Part shown: positions 22,280 through 32,305 of the stretch, piece after piece
Layout: each line of letters starts with the position of its first letter
Position numbering within the stretch: position 1 is the stretch's first letter
Source of the DNA: Arabidopsis thaliana
Lineage: Eukaryota; Streptophyta; Magnoliopsida; Brassicales; Brassicaceae
Assembly (NCBI RefSeq): GCF_000001735.4
Contig: NC_003076.8
Location: forward strand, 15,503,835 to 15,567,834
Length of the DNA: 64,000 nt
Reading direction: 5' to 3'
Program-made: the position numbers and the translations under genes
Notes under the pieces: model-generated
Told to the model about the DNA's origin: nothing
The model's database searches: none
What the model saw: the letters and a program-made list of their open reading frames with translations, nothing else

Positions 22280-22573
22280 ATGAGTCTGCATAGGGATTCA
22301 ATGGTCCCGGTTAACTCCAGGTTAGAGAACATGGACTCTCCGATTCTCTCTAAGATTTGTGCGTGGGGCGTAATGCTGGGGCTCTTTGCGCTTTCATTAT
22401 TCGCTATGGCCTATGCTTGCTATCATAAGCAAACTTCGAATTCATGCATCGAAGAGAAACAAGGAAAGAAGCAAGTGTTGAAGCCACTAGATATGGAACC
22501 AAAGATTGTTGTAATAATGGCTGGTAATGAAAACCCTACCTTCTTTGCTAAGCCAACCCAGATCAATGCATGA
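22280..22573 (+). CDS. GDU7: GLUTAMINE DUMPER 7 membrane protein
   Basis: This is a single-exon 97-aa protein. One transmembrane helix (about residues 26-47, WGVMLGLFALSLFAMAYACY) follows a short N-terminus. The plant-specific VIMAG motif is at residues 78-82 (KIVVIMAGNE). These are the two hallmarks of the GDU family, whose over-expression causes amino acid export and which interacts with LOG2 ubiquitin ligase. The start chosen is the first ATG at 22280; the frame stays open upstream to 22223 without an ATG. A TATA-like GATATAAATAA is at about 22197-22207. The number 7 comes from remembered gene order. Confidence 0.9.
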   Translation: MSLHRDSMVPVNSRLENMDSPILSKICAWGVMLGLFALSLFAMAYACYHKQTSNSCIEEKQGKKQVLKPLDMEPKIVVIMAGNENPTFFAKPTQINA

Positions 22574-22886
22574 CCAGTATTGTCTTAAATGATCATGATG
22601 TCAAAAATCACAAGATTAGTGTTATATTTTTCCATTCATTCGCTGGACGAGACCATTAATATTCTACTGATATATTTATATATACTTGATTAAGTTTTCT
22701 ATAATAATTTTTTTATTTTTCTTTGTTAACTTTTCAATAAGAACAATTGTTTATAAAATTTTCTATCAACAGCAAAAAATAAATTATGGCAAAGATATAT
22801 ATGTCTAGTCTAAAAATTCTTCAATAAATAATTCATAGAAAGCAAAAAAATAAAGAATACTATCAAGAAAAAAATAAAGAAGATAG

Positions 22887-23018
22887 TTAAATATTAGAAG
22901 TGGATACAATATGTGTTTGTGTTCGGTTTAAGTAAAACATAACATATAGAGCTGCTGACATGAAGATGGCCAAGACAGACCCCACGGCTACGCTAACTTG
23001 GAAGAAACCAGGCTCCAT
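22887..23018 (-). CDS. Predicted 43-aa single-pass membrane peptide
   Basis: The minus strand from 23018 encodes a 43-aa peptide, MEPGFFQVSVAVGSVLAIFM followed by SAALYVMFYLNRTQ, with a stop at 22887-22889. Residues 6-30 form a plausible transmembrane helix with small residues (V, G, S, A). A TATA box, TATATAAG (minus strand), lies at about 23109-23102. This is 84-91 bases before the ATG, leaving room for a leader of about 50-60 nt. No domain family is recognised. It is too short for standard gene finders and converges on GDU7, which is also a small membrane protein but lacks similarity outside the hydrophobic region. Coding status is inferred from the intact frame, composition and TATA spacing. 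Confidence 0.5.
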   Translation of the reverse strand: MEPGFFQVSVAVGSVLAIFMSAALYVMFYLNRTQTHIVSTSNI

Positions 23019-23115
23019 ATTGTTTCTTACGCACTTCAAATTTGTTCTTTCTCACCTTTTTTTCTTCCGTGTCTTCTTCACTTTCTCGGTTGCAAAAGAT
23101 ACTTATATATGTATG

Positions 23116-23309
23116 CAGGGCCGGCTCAACAAAACGTGGGACCCTGTGCTCGTTAATTTTTTTTCTAATATATGTTCTATATGTTTAGAATTTAGTTTGA
23201 TTATACACTACTGTTTGTAAAATGGACCTTGATTGCTTAAAGAAAATGATTGAAAAAATAAAGGACCCTGTGCATTAGCACCAAGGGCACACCCTCTAAG
23301 CCGGGCCTG
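23116..23309. mobile_element. hAT-type MITE, 194 bp, with 8-bp target duplication
   Basis: The termini are inverted repeats: CAGGGCCGGCTCAAC on the left and, reading inward from the right, CAGGCCCGGCTTAGA, which matches at about 11 of 15. The element is flanked by perfect 8-bp direct repeats TATGTATG at 23108-23115 and 23310-23317. An 8-bp duplication and CAGGG termini are diagnostic of the hAT superfamily. There is no transposase coding, so it is a non-autonomous miniature element. It sits directly beside the TATA box of the small peptide gene at 22887-23018. Confidence 0.85.
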
Positions 23310-23317
23310 TATGTATG

Positions 23318-24243
23318 TATTGAAACAAAAGTTTAGATTTTGTAAAAAAACGGTGAAATTGGTAAGTTTTACATTATGCTATCAATAAATTTGGAAATTT
23401 TACATTTAGTCGTTAAGGAGCATTAACTAGGAAAAATAACAAATATTCCATTTTATGGTAGCTTTATTTAAAGTGCTAGATCCTCGAATATACTGTGTTG
23501 TTCGCATATGTGTGTGTTAATATTACTATCGAATATATTGAACTATACACTTTTTGAGTCAATTTGGTTAAGTGTCTTTAATTAGTTATACACATGTTGA
23601 TCATAGATCCTCTTTCACCGATTAAATCACATCAGTTTTATTGGTTTTGCAACTACTTTAATGTTTTTTTTTCAGCAAACCATCGTATATGCCAACAACA
23701 AGGTCCATCTTATACGGGAAAATGGATTAAAAAAAATCTCACATGAAAAAACCTACGTACCTTATGGTTTTTAAATGATTTTAAACCCTCGCTTTTTACT
23801 AAAAGATTTTGTGTAAAAAAGACCTAAAAGTCGTCCATTTCTATAAATTTATCATGCACCTCCAAAAAATGTATAATAATATTACAAAATCAAAAATAAT
23901 ATATAATATAACATTTATACATATATTGTAAATATATATACGATCACATATATTTGATTTTCAAAAATAAAAAAGTATAGTTGAAATCTTTGTCTTGAAT
24001 GCTTTGATTTTGATATATTACTTATCAACTTTTTAAAAACTTGAAAATAACAAAAAGGAGTTATTTTGGAAAAATAATTCGTAAACTAGAATTTAAAAAA
24101 ATAAATAACAAACTAAGTTGTTTTTAAAAATATAATAATTTATTTGGTATTTATTTAGTTTATTAATAAGTCTAATATTAAAGGTTATTTTATTATTTTT
24201 AAAAAATTTAGAGTTTAAAAAATCACAAAAAAAGTTGAGAAAG
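23318..24243. other. AT-rich spacer
   Basis: AT-rich intergenic DNA without open frames, splice-like structure or clear repeats. Confidence 0.55.
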
Positions 24244-24823
24244 TGGGTGATTGGTTTAAAATTTAGAATTTTTGCTGTACAGATTTTACTGTAGCTGTGT
24301 TGGATGTAACTGTAACTTTTATTGCTGTAGAATTTTTGCTATAAATTTTTAACTTTAAATATTTATAAAAAATGGATTACTAAATATAATAGTTGTAATA
24401 AAAAAAATTTTATAATAAATAAAATACCTTGTATTACTAATTTAAATATATATATTATGATGATATATAAAAAAAGGCCTATGAATTCTTAATAAAATAA
24501 ATCTAAATTTTACCTAAAATTAATACATAAATTCATTGCAATCTCAATTTTTTCATTTAGGTTTAGTAATTATCAGTTTTTTTTAGAACTTATCTTTTTT
24601 TTTGTTATATATTTATAATTTAATTTTTTGTATTTATCTAATGAATTAAAATTTCTACAGCAAAGAAAATAGGGCTTTGAGAATTTACTCTATTACATCC
24701 TTAAAAAAAAAAAAAAAATGAGCTATAAATTTAAAAATAAAGCTACAACACGATTGATTAGTAATCAAGGCTTTAAAAAAAGTTAAGGTTATAAGTCAGA
24801 CTTAAAACCCAACCAATCATGCA
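24244..24823. mobile_element. Possible MITE with TGATTGGTT terminal inverted repeats
   Basis: The left end begins TGGGTGATTGGTTTAAAATT; the right end, read inward, begins TGCATGATTGGTTGGGTTTT. Both share TGATTGGTT and then a TTTAA-type region. Close to each end are GCTGTAG/CTACAGC words, a pattern seen in several plant MITE families. The interior is very AT-rich and non-coding. I could not identify a clean target-site duplication, so the borders and class are uncertain. Confidence 0.4.
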
Positions 24824-26250
24824 CAAAATTTCTACATATTTTTCTGAAAAATAAGGGGTTCTTAACCTATTTTTCCTTTTTATACCAACAATATGGTATG
24901 TCGAGATAACTTTACTAAGCGCTGTTTTAAAATTAAAACTATTGCAATATAGCCTAGGTCCATGGACGTAACTTCTTATCTTTTATCTCCCTCCTATCTT
25001 TTAAAGAGAGGAAGCTTGATTTTTTTTTGTCTTCGATTAAAATTGGTTCTTTCCGGCTAAATACATTTTTTCTATATATTCTCGGCTAAGTTCGAGTTCT
25101 CTCTTAGCCGCTTTGGCTATATTATTGTTTGTTGTTTTTGTTTTCTCCCTTTTTATAGTTATTAGATCTCTTCTAATTTAGAAGAGATAAATGTAGTAGT
25201 GTTTGTTGGGAGAGTCAAAGATCATCAATTGCTTGATTCTCTTGCAAGGAAATATAAATCCTCATACCTTCTTATTGGGACCGTATTTTGGTTATGGATG
25301 CATGTTCTCCTTTTGGCTGGGAATCGTGATGAGTGGAATTCAGTGACTAGTGTAGAACTTATCAGAAGAGCGTGTTTTACTACTGATTTGATCTCTTACT
25401 TTGCCGCGTCTTCCAGTGATACAAGAATATGATGACTCATGGATCTCTGTTCTACGCCCTCGAAAAATTTAGCTAAAAGTGGTGGTATGATGAAACGGAA
25501 TAAGCAGCTAGAATTGGTGGTAATTTTCATCGGAAAAATTGGATTCAGCCGATGTTTCAGCTCTGGTGGATGAGTCATTTCGTGTCTTTCCACCTCCAAC
25601 TTGCAAAACAACACGTGTTCTTACGAGGTCAGCTAGTTTTTGCTCCGTAATGCTTTATTTTGGATCTATGTTGGACTTTGTTTTTTTTGTTTTTTTTTGT
25701 CGAGACTTTGTTTGTTTTGTATTATTGGATTCTGATACACTTAGCAATTTTCCAATTTGGAAATCAAATACGGGATGGACGACCAAAAAAAATAAAAATA
25801 CAACTATTGCAATATATGTTTTCAAAAACAATTAAAAACCCCATCACTTTCGTATTGCTTTCTAACTATAAACTTCCTATATTACTTTTTAATTCAGTAG
25901 TTTTTTTTTTAATACGCTTTAAAATTACTTTAGAAATCGAGTTATAACAGTTCAGTAGTTTTATATTTGGCAAATATTTCGATGAAAGATAATGTTTTAA
26001 ATATTATTTATCAGCCCGTTTTCTAGATTTGTTTGGCATCTCTATATATTTGGTCAACTTCTGTCATTATAAGCTATCTTTACAAATTCGTACGCAACCT
26101 TGAATACCACATATTTTTTTGCCTTATCGAGCGCATGTTAATTTTCTTATTAAGTGCTGCTGTTCCAAACTTTTAAATATGCAATTTGCTTTCATCTCTT
26201 TCGTTGTAACTGAGAAATTTTAAGAGAATAACGATCAAACACAGAGTCAC
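24824..26250. other. Spacer with an unassigned higher-GC island (about 25000-25640)
   Basis: Between about 25000 and 25640 the base composition is less AT-rich than its surroundings. Frames such as 25199-25432 (DHQLLDSLARKYKSSYLLIG) look protein-like but are short and interrupted, with no recognisable domain. It may be a transposon or gene remnant. The remainder, including the methyltransferase promoter, is AT-rich and shows nothing specific. Confidence 0.35.
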
Positions 26251-27629
26251 ATGTCAACATCTTCTCAGTCGTACCCAATGAGTGGCGGCGATGATCAACA
26301 CAGTTACATCCATAATTCCTCATACCAAGTATGTAATGTAATCATCATATTTTATACGATTGTAACTATGATGATTCTGTTATTCCTAGAATGTAACCAT
26401 AACATGCAATTTTTGTGAGACTAATCCCTAAATATATCTAGTACACTGTAATGATTAACATACCTTTGTGATACAGAAAGCAGGCATAGATGGGGTTCAA
26501 GAAAAGGCAAGACAATACATTTTAGAAAACCTCGATCTCCTTAATATGAATCCCAATCTTAGTACTTTTACAATTGCAGATTTTGGTTGTTCTATTGGCC
26601 CTAACACTTTTCATGCTGTTCAAAATATCATTGATATTGTGAAACTTAAACACCTCAAAGAAAGCCAAGAAGATAGTCGTGTGGCGCCTCTCGAGTTCCA
26701 AGTTTACTTCAACGATCTACCGAACAATGACTTTAACACGCTCTTTAGGACTCAACCTCCTTCCTCCAAACAAGAATATTTCTCGGTTGGAGTTCCAGGT
26801 TCTTTCTATGGAAGGGTGTTACCAAGAAATAGCATCCACATCGGAAACACTTCCTTCACGACTCACTGGCTTTCAAAAGTTCCCGAAGAAGTTTGTGACA
26901 AGAACTCTCTAGCTTGGAACAAAAATTACATTCATTGTAATAATTTGATAGAAGAAGTTACCGAGGCTTACAAGGTCCAGTTCGAAAAAGACATGGGGGT
27001 CTTTCTTAAAGCTAGAGCCGAAGAACTTGTGCCTGGAGGATTGATGATCACATTAGGACAATGTTTGCCTGATGGTGTGGCCATGTATGAGACATGGTCA
27101 GGTATTGTGAAGGATACCATTGGTGATTGTCTTCAGGATATGGCCACTTTGGTAAGATATAAAATTCCAAAGTATTTTTTTTTATATACCCAAAGCATCA
27201 TATCTAGTTTTGAAGCCTAGATCAAATATTTATTTGATGCTTTGGAATTGGATTATGAGAAATTGGTAGTAATAAAGTGTTTTTTCTCCTTTGTAGGGAG
27301 TAACCACCGAGGAAAAGATCGAAATGTTCAACTTGCCCGTGTATTTTCCTCAAGTTAGTGAATTGAAAGGAGCGATTGAACAAAACATAAGGTTTACAAT
27401 TGAGATGATGGAGATTGTAAGCCATCCATTGGAGGCTGTGCAATTATCCAACAACTTCATCACTTCCATGTATCGAGCAATTCTCTCTACAGTTATAGAA
27501 AGACACTTTGGAGGTAGTGTGGTAGATGAACTATTCCGTCAATTTGCTAAGAAACTCTCCGAGCACCCGATTGATTTTGAAAAGTGTAAGAAACAAATGG
27601 TCTATCATATCGTTCTTAAACGAAAGTGA
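26251..27629 (+). CDS. SABATH family SAM-dependent carboxyl methyltransferase
   Basis: Three exons (26251-26328, 26477-27151, 27297-27629) encode 361 aa, the normal length for the family. The SAM-binding motif is IADFGCSIGPNT (about residues 59-70). Family landmarks follow: FQVYFNDLPNNDFN, VPGSFYGRVLPRNSI, THWLSKVPEEV (the conserved aromatic carboxyl-binding Trp), GGLMITLGQC, and a C-terminal segment beginning NLPVYFPQVSEL. SABATH enzymes methylate carboxyl groups of small molecules such as salicylate, jasmonate, gibberellin or farnesoate. The acceptor cannot be deduced here. The N-terminal MSGGDDQHSYIHNSSYQ contains the conserved SYxxNSxxQ that contacts SAM and substrate. The splice sites used are GT-AG, phase 0. 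Confidence 0.92.
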
Positions 27630-29914
27630 ATATTGAGATTATCCAAAACTTTGTGTATTGTTCAAATCCAAACTGTTTCCTCCTTTGTAAATTACGTTTA
27701 AAACTTTGAAGTTATATGTCTTAAGCTTTATCAAAACAGAGGAAGACCTAATACATGTATAAGGCCGTCATTAACTCAAAGGCTAAGCCCATTTAGCCTA
27801 ATACCTTGTTCCATTGTGTTATCTATTAATCGGATAATCATAATAACAATATTAGGCATCGATATTGCATGTATAGGAAGACACCAGAGCAGGAGTGAAA
27901 AGTTACTGAAGACAGCAGAGCAGGAGTGAAAAGTTACTGAGGTTATAAATCTTGATTGGGTAGATATACTAATTTATAAATATTGAGGGACTCTAGGTGA
28001 TAGAAAACATAGACTCTCTGTTAGCCAGATGGTTTTAAGTTATATCTCTACAGATGTAACTTATAGCCAGAAGGTTTTAATTTAAGTTATATCGTATCGC
28101 CAACCATGTTATAAACCCGCAACGAGGGATGCTTTGACTAGATCATATCACTCTGTTTCTTAGCTATTACCTAATTCATCAATAATTTATTCTAATTTTC
28201 TTTACTAACTACTTAAATATTAGACAAAGAAAAAAATTGTTAACAACGGGAATTCTACTGAATTTGAATGTAGATGGTGAGATAATGACAGTGGTAATAA
28301 AAACAACTAGACTAACATGTGTGAATCTAATAATTTTAACTTTGTATTTGGTGAAGATATTTGCTTAAACTATATACCACCACCTCCATGGATGTTATTT
28401 TTCTAAATAAATTTTATTTTTATTTTTCTTTGAATGTAAAAGAATCACTGCATCATCTAATAATTAGATCAAAGACAAAGAGTCAAGAGGACACCGACTC
28501 ATCATCCCCGTAAAGAGACAACCGAATGCAAACAAAGATAGCACACAAATGTGGACATCTATTTGTACATAAGTCCGTTGCATATGCACATCTTAATTTA
28601 AATCTTGATACTATATTCAATTATTAAGTAATGTTAACTATTTTTTTTTGTCGGCTGAAGTAATGTTTAACTAACCCTTTTTTGGGGGAGGGGAAACAGA
28701 AAAAAAAAAAAAAAAAACTATTAGGAAACAGAGATATTACTAAAATTATATTGGGATATTAACTGTCTATTGTTGCCACTTATAAAAAGAAAATCAGTCT
28801 TTCTATTTTTATTATTCGAGCCTTGAAACCACAATTATATTTCAGCGAACGCAAATTTAGTCGGTATGATTTGGATTAGCGTCATACTTTTTGTGAAAAA
28901 TATCACTTGATGATACGTATGTAAATTTGATTTATAATATTTAGTATTATAAAGAAAAAAGGTGAAATATTCTTAGATACGAAAAAAAAGAAGAGTGCAA
29001 TTCATATATACCACAAACTTTACAAATTCATTGTGTTTTTTTTTTCTTAAGTTTATGTAATGGTCTAAATACTGTACGTCGAGGAAAGAGTTTTTAGAAG
29101 TTTACAAAGGATTCTTCAAAAAAAAAAAAAATTGTAAAAAGTTTAAGAATTGGCTCTTTATATTTTATACCATTTACCATTTCTTTAACGTTTAAAAATC
29201 TTTCGGAAACCTAAAATTTGTGGAATCTTTGTAGTTTTGGGGTTTGATCATTTTTTTAAAAAAACATAATTATTTTTCAGTTCTTGAGCATTCTTTGTAT
29301 ATATTTCTATATTTATTATAGAAAACTAGTAAATGATGACGTTAGTTCAGAAATCAGAAAGAAGATAAAAAGTGGCACTATCCTAACATGCATGTTATAG
29401 AACATGGGTTTGATCAGAACCTAACACCAATCTTCAGGAAGGTTCGTGTTTGGTTTCGTATACAGAGAATTCTAAGTGTAAAGATACATTCCTCTCATGC
29501 TTTAATGTAAAACTAAAATTGCCGCACTCTCTTTAATCACACCCATTAATTAATTTAATTACTTAGTAATATAACCTAATTAATGTTATTTTTCCTCGGG
29601 GTGCTATGAAGAGTAGAAACATCGAGTTTTAAAAAATAGTTTTTTCAACTACCGTAGTATTGGTGAACCTAATTAATCGAGCCATTAAGAGAAGACAACA
29701 CATAAACAATTAGAAAGAAACAAAATATTTACATAAAAGAACAATTATTCTTTTTCGAATCATGTCGGATATAGCTTTAAACGTTAGAACATATAAGCTG
29801 TCCTTAATAAAGTAATAAAAACATACCAGCAGCCTTTATTCCTACCACATGCATATACTTATATACATACGAGCTTACTCTTAGCAAATGCAAATACACC
29901 TCTAAGAAACAAAC
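27630..29914. other. Intergenic spacer with a small tandem duplication
   Basis: Most of this 2.3 kb is AT-rich and shows no gene. A 31-bp unit beginning CAGAGCAGGAGTGAAAAGTT is repeated at 27885 and 27916. TAGCCAGA(T/A)GGTTTTAA repeats at 28022 and 28063. A run of A (about 28700) and several homopolymer tracts are present. Confidence 0.55.
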
Positions 29915-29931
29915 CTCTCTCTCTCTCTCTC
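29915..29931 (+). repeat. (CT)n microsatellite in the SOFL-like leader
   Basis: A 17-base CT run ends 19 bases before the start codon at 29951. CT/GA runs in 5' leaders are frequent in Arabidopsis and can act as initiator or Y-patch elements. Confidence 0.55.
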
Positions 29932-29950
29932 ATCAAGATTAGGGTTGTTG

Positions 29951-30346
29951 ATGGATAAAGAAGAATGCAGCAGTAGTGAATCCGGTTGGACAACTTATCT
30001 TTCGTCGCCGATTAAAGTAGATGAAGATGAGGTCGTGGATGAGGACTACTACTATGAAGGGTATAACATTTATAATTATTCGAGTAAAGTCGAACACGAA
30101 GAAGAGAGGAACAAAGATAGCGATGATTCAATGGCCTCAGATGCTTCGTCTGGGCCAAATTATCAGCGGTTCCACCAAAAGAACAAGGCGTTGGATTTGA
30201 AGAACGGGAAAAATGAAGGTAATTCTAAGAGTAAAAATGATGATGATCATCATAATCATTATCATGACGGTAAAAAAACTAGTAACTCATACAGGAAAAA
30301 AGACAAGAAAAAGAGAGAAAATAAGAGTACCTATAGGATGAAGTGA
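29951..30346 (+). CDS. SOB FIVE-LIKE (SOFL) family protein
   Basis: This is a single-exon 131-aa acidic and lysine-rich protein. It starts MDKEECSSSESGWTTYLSSP and carries DDSMASDASSGP near residue 60. These two segments are the A and B motifs that define the SOB5/SOFL family, plant-specific proteins linked by gain-of-function mutants to cytokinin accumulation. The C-terminal half is disordered with runs of Asp, His and Lys and ends in a lysine-rich region that could act as a nuclear signal. The start chosen is the first ATG (29951); the open frame extends two codons upstream without ATG. I do not assign an individual SOFL number. Confidence 0.8.
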   Translation: MDKEECSSSESGWTTYLSSPIKVDEDEVVDEDYYYEGYNIYNYSSKVEHEEERNKDSDDSMASDASSGPNYQRFHQKNKALDLKNGKNEGNSKSKNDDDHHNHYHDGKKTSNSYRKKDKKKRENKSTYRMK

Positions 30347-31303
30347 TTAATCATTGTATGTTAATGTTAGTGTTATAATATGTAATTAGTGCTTGTATAT
30401 GGGGATGTTGGATTATTATTTCCTAATTTGTTTGGGGTTTTTTGATGCCTCAAGGATAGGAAGATGATTCTTTTATTATTTATTGAAAATTATGTGGGAT
30501 ATGTGTTGATTGATGTCTATATTAATTGTTGTTCTTGATTCATAAATGTTAATGATTCTATCATAAACTCTTTTCTTCCGATTGGTTGCAATTCGATTCG
30601 TATTAGATTTAATTTACTTGCATGTTTATAAGAAAAATATTTAATATTCAATAAAGAGAAAGAGAAAGTATAGAAATTTTTAAAATTCCATCGTTTAAGC
30701 ATAGGATATAAAGTAAATATATACCACTTAGAAGTTCAAGATTTAAGTTTATGAACTCGTTTTCAACTAAAATATATTTCTTAACAAATACTAATATTAA
30801 ACAGATAATGAGAGACGCTCAAAGAAAGTAACTGATGATTGTGATGATGATGACGTGTAAAATGTAATCATCCATTATATGTACATATGAATATATGATA
30901 AGAGAAGTGAAGGCATGCATGTGTAGTGAGAGGTGTTTCCAGAGACAAGTTTCAATTATTGTCATATTGGGGATTTGTGTGTGTTTTGCCCAAAACTCTC
31001 TGAAAACCTTCTGATCTGAATAGTTCTGGGTGTAAAAAGAAAATGGATCCACCGCAGACACATGCAACCAACATGGGAACTATTCCACACAAATTCAATA
31101 TTAAATAATTATCATGTAAAATATTTCACAAATTGAAGCCAAAAATAATGTGCTTATTTTTGTCTAGATGCCAGAAATTATATGCTTCACCAATCATTAT
31201 TTGGTAACTCCGGATAAAAAATATTTGTTTGTCGTATGTGGAGTTTTAATAGTTTAAGTTCGTGTGCATATATCTTCTTAGGTTCAATATATATATATAT
31301 ATA
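30347..31303. other. AT-rich spacer
   Basis: Contains the 3' UTR of the SOFL-like gene. The open frames on the minus strand here are short, lacking any family signature. Ends in a TA microsatellite (about 31288-31302), into which the Helitron at 31304 appears to be inserted. Confidence 0.55.
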
Positions 31304-32177
31304 CTAGATTTTATCTCCGCGGTGACAATTTATCTTTTTAAAATTAGTATAATTTTTTTTTTCAAATTGTATCTATCTATAATATATTTTTATTTTATAG
31401 TTTACAATTGTTATTAAGTAACGTCCTACCAAACCCATCCCGCCAAACCTGTCCCGTAAAAAAACCATTTATTTATATTAATGTTGATCTTATTTATGAT
31501 ATGTTTATAAATCATTGTCTAAATATTTTTGTCGATGCGGGACGTTGAATCCATACATTTTTTGCTAATTGGTTAATATACGTTCATTTTTAAAATTTCG
31601 AATCATAAAATATGACGGAATAAATTAATATTTTTTTAAACTCTATATATTATATAATGATGTTAAAAATTGTAATATATCAAACTTATTATAAGTTTAA
31701 ATATTAATAATATTTTATAAATTTTAAATATATAAATAATAATATTTAAAAAATTAATATTTTTGCTTATAAGGTAATGACATAATAACTCTAAAAGCAA
31801 GGATTTAGAAGATTTAAATCTTTAGTTAAATATTTTTATTAATAAATAATTAATGTCAGTGACATGACATTGTAAATAAGTTCAAATACAAAATTTATTT
31901 ATTTAAACAAAAAACGTTTAGTAAGAATAATATTTATTTAACAAAAAACTTTGTTTTAAAATATTGTTAACAAATATGTTTATGCTAATTTTAAGGGATT
32001 GATTTGAAGTTTGGTGGGATTAAATTTGATTGATAATGTGATTGACAATTTAAATCAAAAATTTAAAGTAAAATTAATTATTTTGAAAAAAAGATTTAAT
32101 GCTAATGGCATTAGATTGTAAATAAGTCCAAGTCCAGGATTTATTTGCTAAAATGGCTGCAAAAATGTATATATAGA
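31304..32177 (-). mobile_element. Non-autonomous Helitron (874 bp)
   Basis: Read on the minus strand the element begins TCTATATATACATTTTTGCA after host A (32178) and ends with a degraded CCGCGG stem and ATCTAG then host T (31303). Both termini fit the A|TC...CTAG|T rule. The CTAGATTTT-CCGCGG end is the common one of Arabidopsis ATREP-type Helitrons. An internal segment with CCCATCCCGCCAAACC is also familiar from those families. A motif TGACATTGTAAATAAGT / TAGATTGTAAATAAGT occurs twice inside (about 31870 and 32113). No coding capacity is present. Confidence 0.65.
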
Positions 32178-32234
32178 TATATATATTTTGATTTAAGAGA
32201 TTCTGGGGCGAATCTTGTAATTTTAGTTTCATCT

Positions 32235-32305
32235 CAAACGTCACTAGAACCGGCGATCTCTAGGCGAATAGGGTCTTTACCAATTGAGCTAACGACACTT
32301 GGTCT
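32235..32305 (-). repeat. tRNA-like (SINE-type) remnant
   Basis: The minus strand reads TGTCGTTAGCTCAATTGGTA, an A box (TAGCTCAATTGG), followed at the right spacing by CGGTTCTAGTGAC, a damaged B box (GGTTCNANNCC). No cloverleaf can close around it. It is a tRNA-derived remnant, perhaps a SINE head, right next to the 5' end of the Helitron. Confidence 0.45.
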
